The position numbers were made by a program, and so were the translations under genes. The notes under the pieces were generated by a model that saw nothing but the letters and a program-made list of their open reading frames with translations, ran no database searches and was not told the DNA's origin. Source: G965200765 sp965203865 (lineage in GTDB: Bacteria; Pseudomonadota; Gammaproteobacteria; Arenicellales; JAJDZL01). Taken from it: a stretch of 64,000 bases of DNA. The DNA lies in the NCBI GenBank assembly GCA_965203865.1, contig OZ241916.1, positions 1,116,001 through 1,180,000 of the forward strand, read 5' to 3'. Shown here piece after piece: positions 34,274-42,879 of this stretch (the first letter of the stretch is position 1; every line of letters starts with the position of its first letter).

Positions 34274-34729
34274 TCACTTGGGCTTGAGACTAATTAGCGT
34301 TTGAAGCACTGTTGCACAAAGTGTTGGCTGGTTGCCGGAAAATACATTCACTTCAATATTGGTAAAAAATAATGTCCTGCCCGGTTTGACGACTTTGCCT
34401 TCTGCGATCAGGAAATCGCCCTTGGCAGGCGCAAGCAAATTAATCTTGAACTCAACGGTAAGCACGCGATAATTCTCGGGCATTAATGTCAGCCCCGCGT
34501 ATCCTCCGGCAGAATCAGCAATCGTGCTTGTTGCGCCTGCATGAAAGAAGCCATCTTGTTGAGAAAGTGCTTCATTGAAGGGCAAATGGATTGTACATCG
34601 TCCGGCTTCTACCGTTTCAAGAGTCGCTCCAAGCAGTCGCATGATTCCCTGACTGTTAAAGCTCTCCCTCACAACTTCCTCAAAGTTGGAGTTGGGGGGA
34701 GAGTATCTTGAAACTGGAGTGCTGGGCAT
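34274..34729 (-). CDS. PaaI-like hotdog-fold thioesterase
   Basis: About 151 residues from an ATG at 34729 (a TTG two codons upstream is also possible). The hotdog pattern is clear: GFFHAGATSTIADSAGGYAGLTL, then VEFKINLLAPAKGDFLIAEG. It probably hydrolyses an acyl-CoA, perhaps to release CoA when branched-chain acyl-CoAs build up. First gene of the leucine operon, now separated from liuA by a TnpB element. No strong ribosome binding site is visible. Confidence 0.82.
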   Translation of the reverse strand: MPSTPVSRYSPPNSNFEEVVRESFNSQGIMRLLGATLETVEAGRCTIHLPFNEALSQQDGFFHAGATSTIADSAGGYAGLTLMPENYRVLTVEFKINLLAPAKGDFLIAEGKVVKPGRTLFFTNIEVNVFSGNQPTLCATVLQTLISLKPK

Positions 34730-34787
34730 TTGCAAAGTGTGTATTTGTGTCCAAAGGCTACTGTCAATTTTTCTGTTTAAGGAATAT

Positions 34788-34815
34788 ATTATAGCGAATA
34801 TATCTAGCTCAACAA
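34788..34815 (-). promoter_or_regulatory. Probable sigma-70 promoter of the leucine operon
   Basis: A perfect -10 TATAAT (34788-34793) is preceded by TTGTTG (34810-34815) with a 16-base spacer on the minus strand. It would start transcripts about 45-50 bases before the thioesterase start. The -35 is a partial match. Confidence 0.5.
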
Positions 34816-35122
34816 TTCAGTGTTTCGTACTCTCTGAATTAAAAGGCAATAGCGGCAAGAAAATTTATTCTGGCATACATACATGACATGCCGCTCGCAC
34901 CGTTGTTGCATTGAATGCTTAGTTGCAAGTTATTCCGCTTGACCTTCAAGTTTCGTATATCAATATGGAATAAACGGGCATTTTGGCTGTAATCAGTCGC
35001 TCCGAATTCTTATAGTTTCCCTTGAAAGATTTTGCTATCCGCATATTCTTCAACCAAGCATAATGATACTCAATGATTAAAACGGTTGACCGAATTTTTG
35101 GTTATGTACTTGTTGACAGGCA
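34816..35122. other. Gene-free stretch between the leucine-operon promoter and the AbiEi-like gene
   Basis: I see no gene here on either strand longer than a chance frame. A toxin gene of the AbiEii nucleotidyltransferase type would be expected downstream of the AbiEi-like gene, and it is not present. Confidence 0.6.
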
Positions 35123-35734
35123 TCAAAATTCATCCGATGATATAGCAATTTTTTGCACCATCCGCACCATCCAGACTGGCATGTGGCTGACATTACGGAG
35201 CAAATTGTGCTTTACATTGTGGGGGAGAATTCTTTTTAGGTGCACAATAATATTGTCATTGTTATTTAATTGATTTTCTCTCAGCCAGCGTAGAGCCTGA
35301 ACAACTGGGCCGGCCGGCTGGTTCGCCCAAAACATGGTGTTGGAACTCGCATGCTGGAGAACCAATTTTTCCCCGTCAATGTGAATTACACGAGAAACAC
35401 CATCTGTGAGATAGACTACTTCCTCTGGTTCTTGGTCGGACAACTGCAGACGGTAAGCCGCCTCCATACCAGATATCATTACACGGATATTATCTCGCCG
35501 AATAATGGCTCGAATTACGTGAATGCGTAGAAATGTACTGCTTGATGGCAGCGTATACATACCGCGTGCTATGCGAACGAGTTTGCGTTTTTTTACCAGT
35601 CGGGATAATGCCTTGTCTATTGCATGTCGGCTTCCCAAATCCAGAAAATCCCGCGAGATAGAAACCCATCCGTCTCGCCCGTATGACCTCATTCGACGCA
35701 TTATTTCATTTTCAATTTTGAGACTTGTATACAT
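35123..35734 (-). CDS. AbiEi-like antitoxin (DUF6088 type), no toxin beside it
   Basis: A 203-residue protein with a winged-helix N-terminus (DGWVSISRDFLDLGSRHAIDKALSRLVKKRKLVRIARGMYTLP), the DNA-binding part of AbiEi/DUF6088 antitoxins, followed by the C-terminal antitoxin domain. Such proteins usually repress an operon with an AbiEii nucleotidyltransferase toxin. No such gene follows. The start codon and first codons overlap a degenerate end of the TnpB element, so the present 5' end may be secondary. Confidence 0.75.
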   Translation of the reverse strand: MYTSLKIENEIMRRMRSYGRDGWVSISRDFLDLGSRHAIDKALSRLVKKRKLVRIARGMYTLPSSSTFLRIHVIRAIIRRDNIRVMISGMEAAYRLQLSDQEPEEVVYLTDGVSRVIHIDGEKLVLQHASSNTMFWANQPAGPVVQALRWLRENQLNNNDNIIVHLKRILPHNVKHNLLRNVSHMPVWMVRMVQKIAISSDEF

Positions 35735-36140
35735 GTTTATCCAGAATAATAAGTAGGCATACTTTTCTGCGCAGTCAGCACCCCAACTGGTACTTTACTT
35801 CTTCCTTTTCCCTGCTCTTTGGGCATTTCGCGTAAAGTACCGTTCAAACCGATACGAAGAACATTGTTTGGTGCATTCAGATACCGGGCTTCCATATAAC
35901 CCAAGAACCCATATCTGTATTTGCGCTGACTTGGGTACAGCGTTTTATCCGGCTTGTGTTCGTATTTTGAACAGACTTGGGATGTAAATTCTGGAGAGAC
36001 TTTCCTCGCAAAGCCACCGGTATTCCCAGCCTTGTAACTCGGCAGAGCCCAAAACTCTTCGAGATTCTTGTGTGTATCGGAAGACAAACTTCCAGTGTAT
36101 GTAAAAGTTCTAATCATGGTTAAACAGATATGTAAGTCCT
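35720..36140 (-). mobile_element. Remnant of a third TnpB element
   Basis: About 420 bp left of a 1.24-kb element. Degenerate ends remain: at the 5' side AGGACTTACATAT matches the start of the intact repeat, and at the 3' side TGTATACAAGTC matches TGTATATAAGTC of copy 1. The middle of tnpB is deleted. The 3' end runs into the first codons of the AbiEi-like gene. Direct repeats are no longer recognisable. Confidence 0.65.
35737..36117 (-). pseudogene. Truncated tnpB
   Basis: Reading starts MIRTFTYTGSLSSDTHKNLEEF, as in the intact copies, then jumps after about 23 residues to the segment AGNTGGFARKVSPEFTSQVCS that corresponds to about residue 306 of TnpB. About 280 residues, including the first two RuvC acids, are lost. 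The zinc ribbon is broken too: one cysteine of CSNC is now Tyr, and the second pair is gone. The frame stays open to 35737, two bases before the AbiEi-like start codon. Surely not a nuclease. Confidence 0.85.
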
Positions 36141-36371
36141 TTAATTTTTCATAGGGTGAATCGGTCCTGTTAGCAATTTGACCCAACTGCAATATCACCT
36201 GTACGGAGATACGCTGCGGTTTTTTGGTAAAATCTGCGTAACAAGTTGTCGAGTTCTAATTAATCAAAGGGAATTACACAAGCATGCTTGCTTCAAATTC
36301 AGAATAAATGCCAAACGAAAAAAAACAGATTTTTTCAATCACCTGTACTAAACTTGAGAGTTGAATTTGAT

Positions 36372-37334
36372 ATGCGGGTTCATTTGGCACAACCCAGAGG
36401 ATTTTGCGCCGGGGTTCAACGCGCAATAGATATTGTCGAAATGGCCCTGGAGAAATTTGGTCCGCCGGTCTTTGTTCGGCATGAAATCGTTCATAACAAG
36501 CATATTGTTGAAAATTTGAAGGCAAAGGGCGTGGTTTTTGTAGACCGGGTTGAGGATATTCCGGAGGGTGCTGTAACAATATTCAGTGCTCACGGTGTTT
36601 CCGATGAAGTTGAGCGGGAAGCGAAAAATCGTGACTTGCCGGTTGTGGATGCGACTTGTCCTTTAGTGTCAAAGGTGCATGTCCAAGTCAAGAAGTTTGA
36701 AAAGGCAGGGCGCGAGATAGTGCTCATCGGACATCAGGGGCATCCTGAAGTGGAAGGTACGGCAGGTCGAACCAGCCAGCCTGTATACATTGTAGATACG
36801 GTTGAAGCGGCAAACAATTTATGCGTTTGCAATCCGGACAATTTGGCTTATGTTACGCAAACTACGTTGTCAGTAGACGATACACGAGAAATAATTGCAG
36901 CACTGAAGAAGCGCTTTCCTTCAATCAAGGGACCAAGCACAACTGATATTTGCTATGCCACCCAGAATCGACAGGAAGCCGTGTTGAAATTGTCCAAAGT
37001 CGTTGACCTGATACTTGTCGTTGGTGCGGAAAACAGTTCCAATTCAAATCGATTGGTTGAAATCGGCCTGAAAACAGGAGTTCCGACCTTTCTCATAGAA
37101 GGACCGGCTCAAATTCAATCCCATTGGCTTTCCGGCAAAGATAAAGTGGGCATTACTGCCGGCGCATCAGCACCAGAGGAACTGGTTGCGGCAGTTGTAG
37201 ACAAGCTCCGAGAGTTTTCCGGTGTTGAAGTTGTGAACCAGCCTGGAATTTCCGAAACTGTTCAATTCAAGCTTCCGCACGCGATTATGAATCCGCCGGC
37301 GAATTTTCCGACTCAACTGGTTTCATCCAACTAA
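36372..37334 (+). CDS. ispH: 4-hydroxy-3-methylbut-2-enyl diphosphate reductase
   Basis: A 320-residue [4Fe-4S] enzyme, last step of the MEP isoprenoid pathway, giving IPP and DMAPP. Cysteine ligands are visible in PRGFCAGVQRA (C12), VDATCPLVSKVH and DICYATQNRQ. I use the ATG at 36372, which gives the usual family length; a start at 36288 would add 28 non-conserved residues. The C-terminal extension after the ispH core (about 20 residues) is short. It stands alone, with a 49-bp gap before icmF. Confidence 0.92.
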   Translation: MRVHLAQPRGFCAGVQRAIDIVEMALEKFGPPVFVRHEIVHNKHIVENLKAKGVVFVDRVEDIPEGAVTIFSAHGVSDEVEREAKNRDLPVVDATCPLVSKVHVQVKKFEKAGREIVLIGHQGHPEVEGTAGRTSQPVYIVDTVEAANNLCVCNPDNLAYVTQTTLSVDDTREIIAALKKRFPSIKGPSTTDICYATQNRQEAVLKLSKVVDLILVVGAENSSNSNRLVEIGLKTGVPTFLIEGPAQIQSHWLSGKDKVGITAGASAPEELVAAVVDKLREFSGVEVVNQPGISETVQFKLPHAIMNPPANFPTQLVSSN

Positions 37335-37383
37335 GTAGAGAATGTAGAATTTTGGCAAATATTTGACTATGGAATTTTGAGCA

Positions 37384-40300
37384 ATGGCTTTAGCAGTAGA
37401 ATCCAGATATACCCCCGAGTGTCAAGCGGCAAGCGAGCGGCGTTTGCGCTTTGTAACAGCTACTAGCCTGTTTGACGGGCATGATGCTTCAATTAATGTA
37501 ATTCGCCGCTTGTTGCAATCATCAGGAGCTGAGGTTATTCATTTGGGCCATAATCGGTCCGTTCGTGAAATCGTCTCGGCCGCAGTACAGGAGGATGCCC
37601 ATGCAATCGCAGTCAGCTCATATCAGGGCGGGCATGTCGAGTTTTTCAAATACATCATTGATATGCTGCGTGAATTTGACCGTAGCGAGATAAAGGTCTT
37701 TGGCGGCGGTGGTGGTGTAATCATTCCTGAGGAGATAGAGGAGCTGGAAACTTATGGTGTTACCAAAATTTATTCTCCTTCGGATGGCCAATCCTTTGGT
37801 CTCCAGGGAATGATTGACGACATTGTTGAGAGGTGTAACAGCGTTGTTAAAACTGAGTACTATCAGGAAAAAGCGAACCAATCGGAATTTGGTGCCCTTG
37901 CACGGCTAATTTCGGCTATTGAAGATAATCATCCGCAGGTGAAGTCAATTCGCTCCAAGAGTCGGGCAACATCATCGATTCCGGTTATCGGTATTACGGG
38001 AACTGGCGGGTCGGGAAAGTCTTCACTGACAGACGAATTGATACAAAGGTTCAGATGCTATACAAAAAATGAAACAAAGGTTGCGGTAATCGCTGTAGAT
38101 CCAACGCGTAAAAAAACGGGCGGCGCATTGCTGGGCGATCGAATTCGAATGAACGCGAATGACAGCGACCATGTATTTATGCGATCGCTTGCAACACGCG
38201 GTGCTTCGGGAATTCCGGAATACTTGACAGAGGTAATCAACGCCTGCAAAGACTGGAGTTTTGATGTAGTCATAGTCGAAACACCGGGTATCGGACAGGG
38301 GGATACGGCGATTGTTCCTTACGTGGACCACACCATTTACGTGATGACTCCGGAATTCGGTGCAGCCAGCCAACTGGAAAAGATCGACATGCTTGATTTT
38401 GCAGACTTTGTGGTGGTTAACAAGTACGATTCAAAGGGTGCAGAGGATGCCCATCGATTTGTTTGCAAGCAAGTACAGCGCAATCGCGGCGATTTTGATC
38501 GACCATTAGAGGATTTTCCTGTCTATGGCACGATTTCATCCCGATTCAATGATGAAGGAGTAACCGCCTTGTTCAAAGCAATTCTTGATCGTTGCAATAC
38601 AATTGAATCAAACGATAGCCTGCCAGAAAATTTAGAAAAAACATCAAAGCACTGTGCAAGTTCGATTCCAGTAGCGCGTGCAAACTATCTGGCCGAAATT
38701 GTCGAATCGATCGTTGCCTACAGAGAGCAAGTGGAACAGCAGTCGCAAGTGGTTCGGGAAATGCAGCAAATTGTTGCATGTCGCGGAATGCTGAATGATT
38801 CCACTGGCGAAACAGATGCCGCCTTGGATATGCTGTTGAGTTCCCGAAGCACCGCAGTTGATCCCGAATCTGAAAAATTACTAGAAGACTGGCAGGACAA
38901 AATACAGCAATATCGGAGCGATGATGCAGAGAGTCCGGAAAATTTAGGAACTTATGTTTACCGAAAAACGCTTTCTGGAACGCAATTGCCCCGGTTTGGC
39001 TTGCCGAAATTTTCAGACCAGGGAGACATGCTCAGGTGGTTGATGCTTGAAAACTTACCAGGGTACTTTCCTTTTACCGGAGGTGTTTTTCCGTTCAAGC
39101 GAGAAGATGAAGATCCAACCCGAATGTTTGCGGGCGAGGGCGGGCCGAAGCGAACTAACAAGAGATTCAAGATGCTGTCCATGCATTCAGAAGCCAAGCG
39201 ACTGTCGACAGCATTCGATTCTGTATCCCTGTATGGATTCGATCCGGATGAACGTCCCGACATTTACGGAAAGATTGGAAATTCCGGTGTGTCAATCGCA
39301 ACCCTGGATGACATGAAAGACTTGTACAAAGATTTTGATCTGTGCAACAAGTACACATCGATTTCCATGACCATTAACGGACCGGCACCAACTTACTTGG
39401 CAATGCTGCTCAATGTTGCAGTTGACCAGCAGACAGCTCTTTTTGAAAAAGAAAACAATCGTGCTGCAAGTGGTAGTGAGTATGAAGAAATTCGAGCAAG
39501 TGCACTTCGGAGAGTCAGGGGGACCGTGCAGGCGGATATTTTGAAAGAAGACCAAGGGCAGAATACATGCATATTTTCCACTGAGTTCAGTCTCAAGGTC
39601 ATGGGAGATATACAAGAGTACTTTATTGCAAACGAGATTCGTCGATTTTACTCGGTTTCAATTTCAGGCTATCACATTGCCGAAGCTGGTGCGAATCCGA
39701 TTTCGCAACTTGCATTTACGTTGGCCAACGCATTTACTTACATTGAGATGTACTTGGCGCGCGGCATGCATATCGACGATATCGCGCCGAACTTGTCATT
39801 CTTTTTCTCGAACGGACTGGATGCAGAATACACAGTAATGGGGCGCGTGGCGCGAAGGATCTGGGCAGTAGCACTTAAATGCCGCTACGGTGCGAATACT
39901 CGTAGCCAACGGTTGAAATACCATATCCAGACATCTGGTCGGTCATTGCATGCTCAGGAAATAGATTTCAATGATATTCGTACAACTTTGCAGGCGCTCA
40001 TAGCGATATATGACAATTGCAACAGTCTTCACACGAATGCGTACGACGAAGCAATCACAACACCGACAGAAGAGTCGGTTCGCCGGGCAATGGCAATTCA
40101 GTTGATTATTAACAAGGAGTGGGGGCTTGCAAAGTGTGAGAATCCCAATCAGGGCAGTTATATTCTGGAAGAGCTTACGGATTTGGTTGAAGAAGCCGTT
40201 CTTGCGAAATTCAGTGAGATTTCCATCCGAGGGGGTGTGCTGGGTGCAATGGAAACTGGGTACCAGAGAGGTCAGATTCAGGATCAATCCTTATATTATG

Positions 40301-40614
40301 AAAGGAGGAAGCATGACGGAAGCTTGCCCATTGTGGGGGTCAATACTTTTTTGAATCCCAATTCTCAGGAACAACCAACAATTGACTTGGCCAGGTCGAC
40401 CGACAGTGAAAAAGGGGAGCAAATTAAACGACTCAGGGCGTTTCAAAAGCGGAACAGTGAACACTCGGAAAAAGCACTGGACAACCTCAAATCTGCCGTA
40501 CTTGAGAACAGCAATATTTTTGCCGAATTAATGAATACTGTGCGCCATTGCTCAGTGGGCCAAATTACATCGGCATTGTTTGAGGTCGGTGGAAAATATA
40601 GACGAAATATGTAA
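37384..40614 (+). CDS. icmF: Fused isobutyryl-CoA mutase IcmF (B12-dependent)
   Basis: A 1076-residue fusion. From the N-terminus: a B12-binding domain with DGHDASINVI (lower cobalamin ligand H33), a G-protein chaperone (MeaI-like) with the P-loop GTGGSGKS at about 203-213, and the mutase TIM barrel. The residue pattern TRMFAGEGGPKRTN, with Phe582 where methylmalonyl-CoA mutases have Tyr, marks it as IcmF rather than methylmalonyl-CoA mutase. It interconverts isobutyryl- and butyryl-CoA; characterised IcmFs can also turn isovaleryl-CoA to pivalyl-CoA. It could link to the leucine operon nearby, but the two are divergent. Confidence 0.9.
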   Translation: MALAVESRYTPECQAASERRLRFVTATSLFDGHDASINVIRRLLQSSGAEVIHLGHNRSVREIVSAAVQEDAHAIAVSSYQGGHVEFFKYIIDMLREFDRSEIKVFGGGGGVIIPEEIEELETYGVTKIYSPSDGQSFGLQGMIDDIVERCNSVVKTEYYQEKANQSEFGALARLISAIEDNHPQVKSIRSKSRATSSIPVIGITGTGGSGKSSLTDELIQRFRCYTKNETKVAVIAVDPTRKKTGGALLGDRIRMNANDSDHVFMRSLATRGASGIPEYLTEVINACKDWSFDVVIVETPGIGQGDTAIVPYVDHTIYVMTPEFGAASQLEKIDMLDFADFVVVNKYDSKGAEDAHRFVCKQVQRNRGDFDRPLEDFPVYGTISSRFNDEGVTALFKAILDRCNTIESNDSLPENLEKTSKHCASSIPVARANYLAEIVESIVAYREQVEQQSQVVREMQQIVACRGMLNDSTGETDAALDMLLSSRSTAVDPESEKLLEDWQDKIQQYRSDDAESPENLGTYVYRKTLSGTQLPRFGLPKFSDQGDMLRWLMLENLPGYFPFTGGVFPFKREDEDPTRMFAGEGGPKRTNKRFKMLSMHSEAKRLSTAFDSVSLYGFDPDERPDIYGKIGNSGVSIATLDDMKDLYKDFDLCNKYTSISMTINGPAPTYLAMLLNVAVDQQTALFEKENNRAASGSEYEEIRASALRRVRGTVQADILKEDQGQNTCIFSTEFSLKVMGDIQEYFIANEIRRFYSVSISGYHIAEAGANPISQLAFTLANAFTYIEMYLARGMHIDDIAPNLSFFFSNGLDAEYTVMGRVARRIWAVALKCRYGANTRSQRLKYHIQTSGRSLHAQEIDFNDIRTTLQALIAIYDNCNSLHTNAYDEAITTPTEESVRRAMAIQLIINKEWGLAKCENPNQGSYILEELTDLVEEAVLAKFSEISIRGGVLGAMETGYQRGQIQDQSLYYERRKHDGSLPIVGVNTFLNPNSQEQPTIDLARSTDSEKGEQIKRLRAFQKRNSEHSEKALDNLKSAVLENSNIFAELMNTVRHCSVGQITSALFEVGGKYRRNM

Positions 40615-40746
40615 GTTGACCGCTGTTGTTACAATAACTCGTTCTATTCATGGTAATTTCTTTTTACAAGCAGTAATTGGTTGCTAGTTGAATTACATTT
40701 GTTCGCGACCGGAAATTTGTACAGTTTTCGATTGCCCCCTTTCATA

Positions 40747-40787
40747 GCTCCGTAGTAACGCGGAGCATTACAGCCCCCCAGGAGGCT
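40747..40787 (+). promoter_or_regulatory. Two hairpins in the 5' UTR of the MFS gene
   Basis: GCTCCG/CGGAGC form a perfect 6-pair stem with an 8-base loop (40747-40766). Then AGCC (40772-40775) can pair with GGCT (40784-40787), covering the AGGAGG ribosome binding site (40780-40785). The two elements lie within 43 bases upstream of the start codon. They may tune translation; alternatively the first is a remnant of a terminator without a T-run. Confidence 0.35.
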
Positions 40788-40789
40788 TC

Positions 40790-41992
40790 ATGAATTCTCC
40801 CGCTGAACCATTCGCAAGAATGGGTTCAAATGTGTGCTTGCTATCAGTGAGCAACGCCATAATGTACACTGTGAATGCTGTGTTAATTGCATCAGCTGCT
40901 CTGGTTGGTGCAAGACTTGCTGCAAGCCCCATATATTCAACTGTCCCGGTATTTATGCTATTCGTATCCAGCATGGGATTTGCATTTCCGGCATCAATGC
41001 TGATGAAATTTATTGGCAGGCGAATGGGCTTTCAGATTGCCGCCTGCCTTGGAAGTATAGGGGCGTTCATCTGCTGCTATGCAATTACAGTTCAGAGTTT
41101 CTTCCTGTTTTGCGTAGGGATTGGCATGATTGGAATACACAATGCGTTTGGCGCGTTCTATCGATTTGCAGCCGCCGATGTTTCCACAGAGGATTTCAAA
41201 AGTCGCGCAATATCCTATGTGCTGGCGGGTAGTGTTGTCGCAGCATTTATTGGCCCCAACTTGGCAAATTTGACTAAAAACTCAATCTCGGAGAGTTTGT
41301 TTGCCGGTAGTTATTTGTCTGCCGGGGTGTGCTTTCTGCTTGCCTTGGTGGTCGTTTCATTTCTTCAAGTTCCAAATGTAAACGCCGAGGAAGAGAAGAA
41401 AGCAGGAAGACCATTGATACAAATTGCTTCGCAACCGATGTTCTGGCTAGCCTTATGTAGTGCTACAGTCGGCTACGGAGTTATGAATTTGCTCATGACT
41501 TCTACTCCACTTGCCATGCACGCTCAGGAAATGCATTTCGGAAAGACCGCACAGGTGATTCAATGGCATATAGTATCAATGTTTGCCCCATCCTTTTTTA
41601 CGGGTCACCTGATTCGTAAATTTGGTGAACTCAATATAATTTTTTCTGGCGTTTGTGTTCTGATTGCTTGCATTGCGGTCAGTTTTTTGCTGGGCGATTC
41701 GTTCATATCATTCTTGCTGACCTTGATATTGCTGGGAATTGGTTGGAACTTTACATTTATTGGCGGCACAACATTACTGACAACAACCTATGCTCCAAGC
41801 GAAAAGGCAAAAGTTCAGGGGCTTAACGATACTGTCATCTTTTCAGTGGTTTCAGTGACTGCGCTGATGTCAGGCGTGCTGCATCACTTGTGGGGATGGC
41901 ATATGATTTGCTTGAGCACTTTGCTTCCAATACTTGCAATTGGAGTATTTGTACTTTGGCTCAAGCGACAGAGAGTTGTCCCCGCGGTATGA
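40790..41992 (+). CDS. Major facilitator superfamily transporter
   Basis: A 400-residue protein with about twelve hydrophobic segments and a loop after TM6 (NVNAEEEKKAGRP), the usual MFS layout. The second half has FTGHLIRKFG, similar to the loop 8-9 motif. The start has a strong AGGAGG ribosome binding site but only 4 bases of spacing. Substrate is unknown. Neighbours suggest nothing specific; an organic acid or drug is possible. Confidence 0.75.
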   Translation: MNSPAEPFARMGSNVCLLSVSNAIMYTVNAVLIASAALVGARLAASPIYSTVPVFMLFVSSMGFAFPASMLMKFIGRRMGFQIAACLGSIGAFICCYAITVQSFFLFCVGIGMIGIHNAFGAFYRFAAADVSTEDFKSRAISYVLAGSVVAAFIGPNLANLTKNSISESLFAGSYLSAGVCFLLALVVVSFLQVPNVNAEEEKKAGRPLIQIASQPMFWLALCSATVGYGVMNLLMTSTPLAMHAQEMHFGKTAQVIQWHIVSMFAPSFFTGHLIRKFGELNIIFSGVCVLIACIAVSFLLGDSFISFLLTLILLGIGWNFTFIGGTTLLTTTYAPSEKAKVQGLNDTVIFSVVSVTALMSGVLHHLWGWHMICLSTLLPILAIGVFVLWLKRQRVVPAV

Positions 41993-42006
41993 ACCTCATT
42001 GCATAA

Positions 42007-42879
42007 CTAATACAGGCGAAACAGAGCACTATGGTCCAGCTCGCCATCGCCTTTACGTATTAATTCTTCATACAAGTTCCGGCAAAGCTCGGTGCAGGGG
42101 ACTTTAGTTCCACAGGATTGAGCAAAGGCAATCGCCTGGTCTAGATCTTTGTGCTGTGTTATTGCCTTGCCGCCCGGAGTGAAGTTGGCTTCTATCATTC
42201 GCCTGCCATGTACGCTCAAGACTTTGGAAGAAGCAAATCCACCAGATAATGCACTCCAAACTTTTTCCAGGTCAGCACCGCCGTCGCGAGCTAGAGCAAA
42301 CGCTTCGGAAATTGCTCCAATTGTTAATCCAACAACGATTTGATTGGCCGCCTTCGCAATCTGACCCGCACCAACTTTTCCAATATGATTGATATTTTCC
42401 CCCAGAACACGAAAAATCGGAACAGCTTTGTCAATCGCATCATTAGCGCCGCCAAACATAATTGACAGTGTCCCATTTTCCGCTCCCTGTTGACCGCCTG
42501 ATACAGGTGCATCAATGTAGTCAACGCCCGATAGTTCCAATTTTCTTGCAAAGATACGAGTCTCTTGTACTGCTGTGGTCCCCATATCAATCAGTAATGT
42601 GTCTGGTTTGGCACCAGACAAGAAACCGTTGCTGCCAAAAAGGACTTCTTCTAAAGCAATCGTATCAGACACCATGCAAATGGTAATGCTGCAAGACTGA
42701 GCTACGTTTGCAGGAGAATTGGCTATTTTTGCACCAAGTTTTGAAAGTTCCGTTGATGGCTGTAGACTCCGGTTGAAGACTGTTAGATTGGCACCGGCAT
42801 TGAGCAGGTTTAAAGCCATTGGCTTCCCCATCAATCCCAAACCAATAAAGCCGATTTTGCAATTATTCAAAGTTTCCAT
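42007..42879 (-). CDS. 3-hydroxyisobutyrate dehydrogenase-family NAD(P)-dependent reductase
   Basis: A 290-residue beta-hydroxyacid dehydrogenase. The Rossmann motif GFIGLGLMGKPMALNLL (residues 9-25), the substrate loop DAPVSGGQQGAENGTL and the catalytic lysine in KAANQIVVG (about residue 178) are present. The family includes tartronate semialdehyde reductase (GarR/GlxR), 3-hydroxyisobutyrate dehydrogenase and succinic semialdehyde reductases. The sequence looks more like GarR or HIBADH. Valine catabolism would fit the isobutyryl-CoA enzyme nearby, but I cannot decide from sequence alone. Confidence 0.78.
   Translation of the reverse strand: METLNNCKIGFIGLGLMGKPMALNLLNAGANLTVFNRSLQPSTELSKLGAKIANSPANVAQSCSITICMVSDTIALEEVLFGSNGFLSGAKPDTLLIDMGTTAVQETRIFARKLELSGVDYIDAPVSGGQQGAENGTLSIMFGGANDAIDKAVPIFRVLGENINHIGKVGAGQIAKAANQIVVGLTIGAISEAFALARDGGADLEKVWSALSGGFASSKVLSVHGRRMIEANFTPGGKAITQHKDLDQAIAFAQSCGTKVPCTELCRNLYEELIRKGDGELDHSALFRLY

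Larger units (their letters stand above)
33017..34274 (-). mobile_element. TnpB element copy 2: terminal inverted repeats plus 8-bp target duplication
   Basis: The element proper is 33025-34266 (1242 bp). Its inverted repeats (33025-33048 and 34242-34266) start GGGAT and end TGATAACCA inward, matching the ends of copy 1. It is flanked by a perfect direct repeat TTTCTATT (33017-33024 and 34267-34274). It holds tnpB only, oriented with the leucine operon. It is inserted exactly between the thioesterase stop codon and the liuA start codon; both codons share a base with the duplicated 8 bp. Confidence 0.87.
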
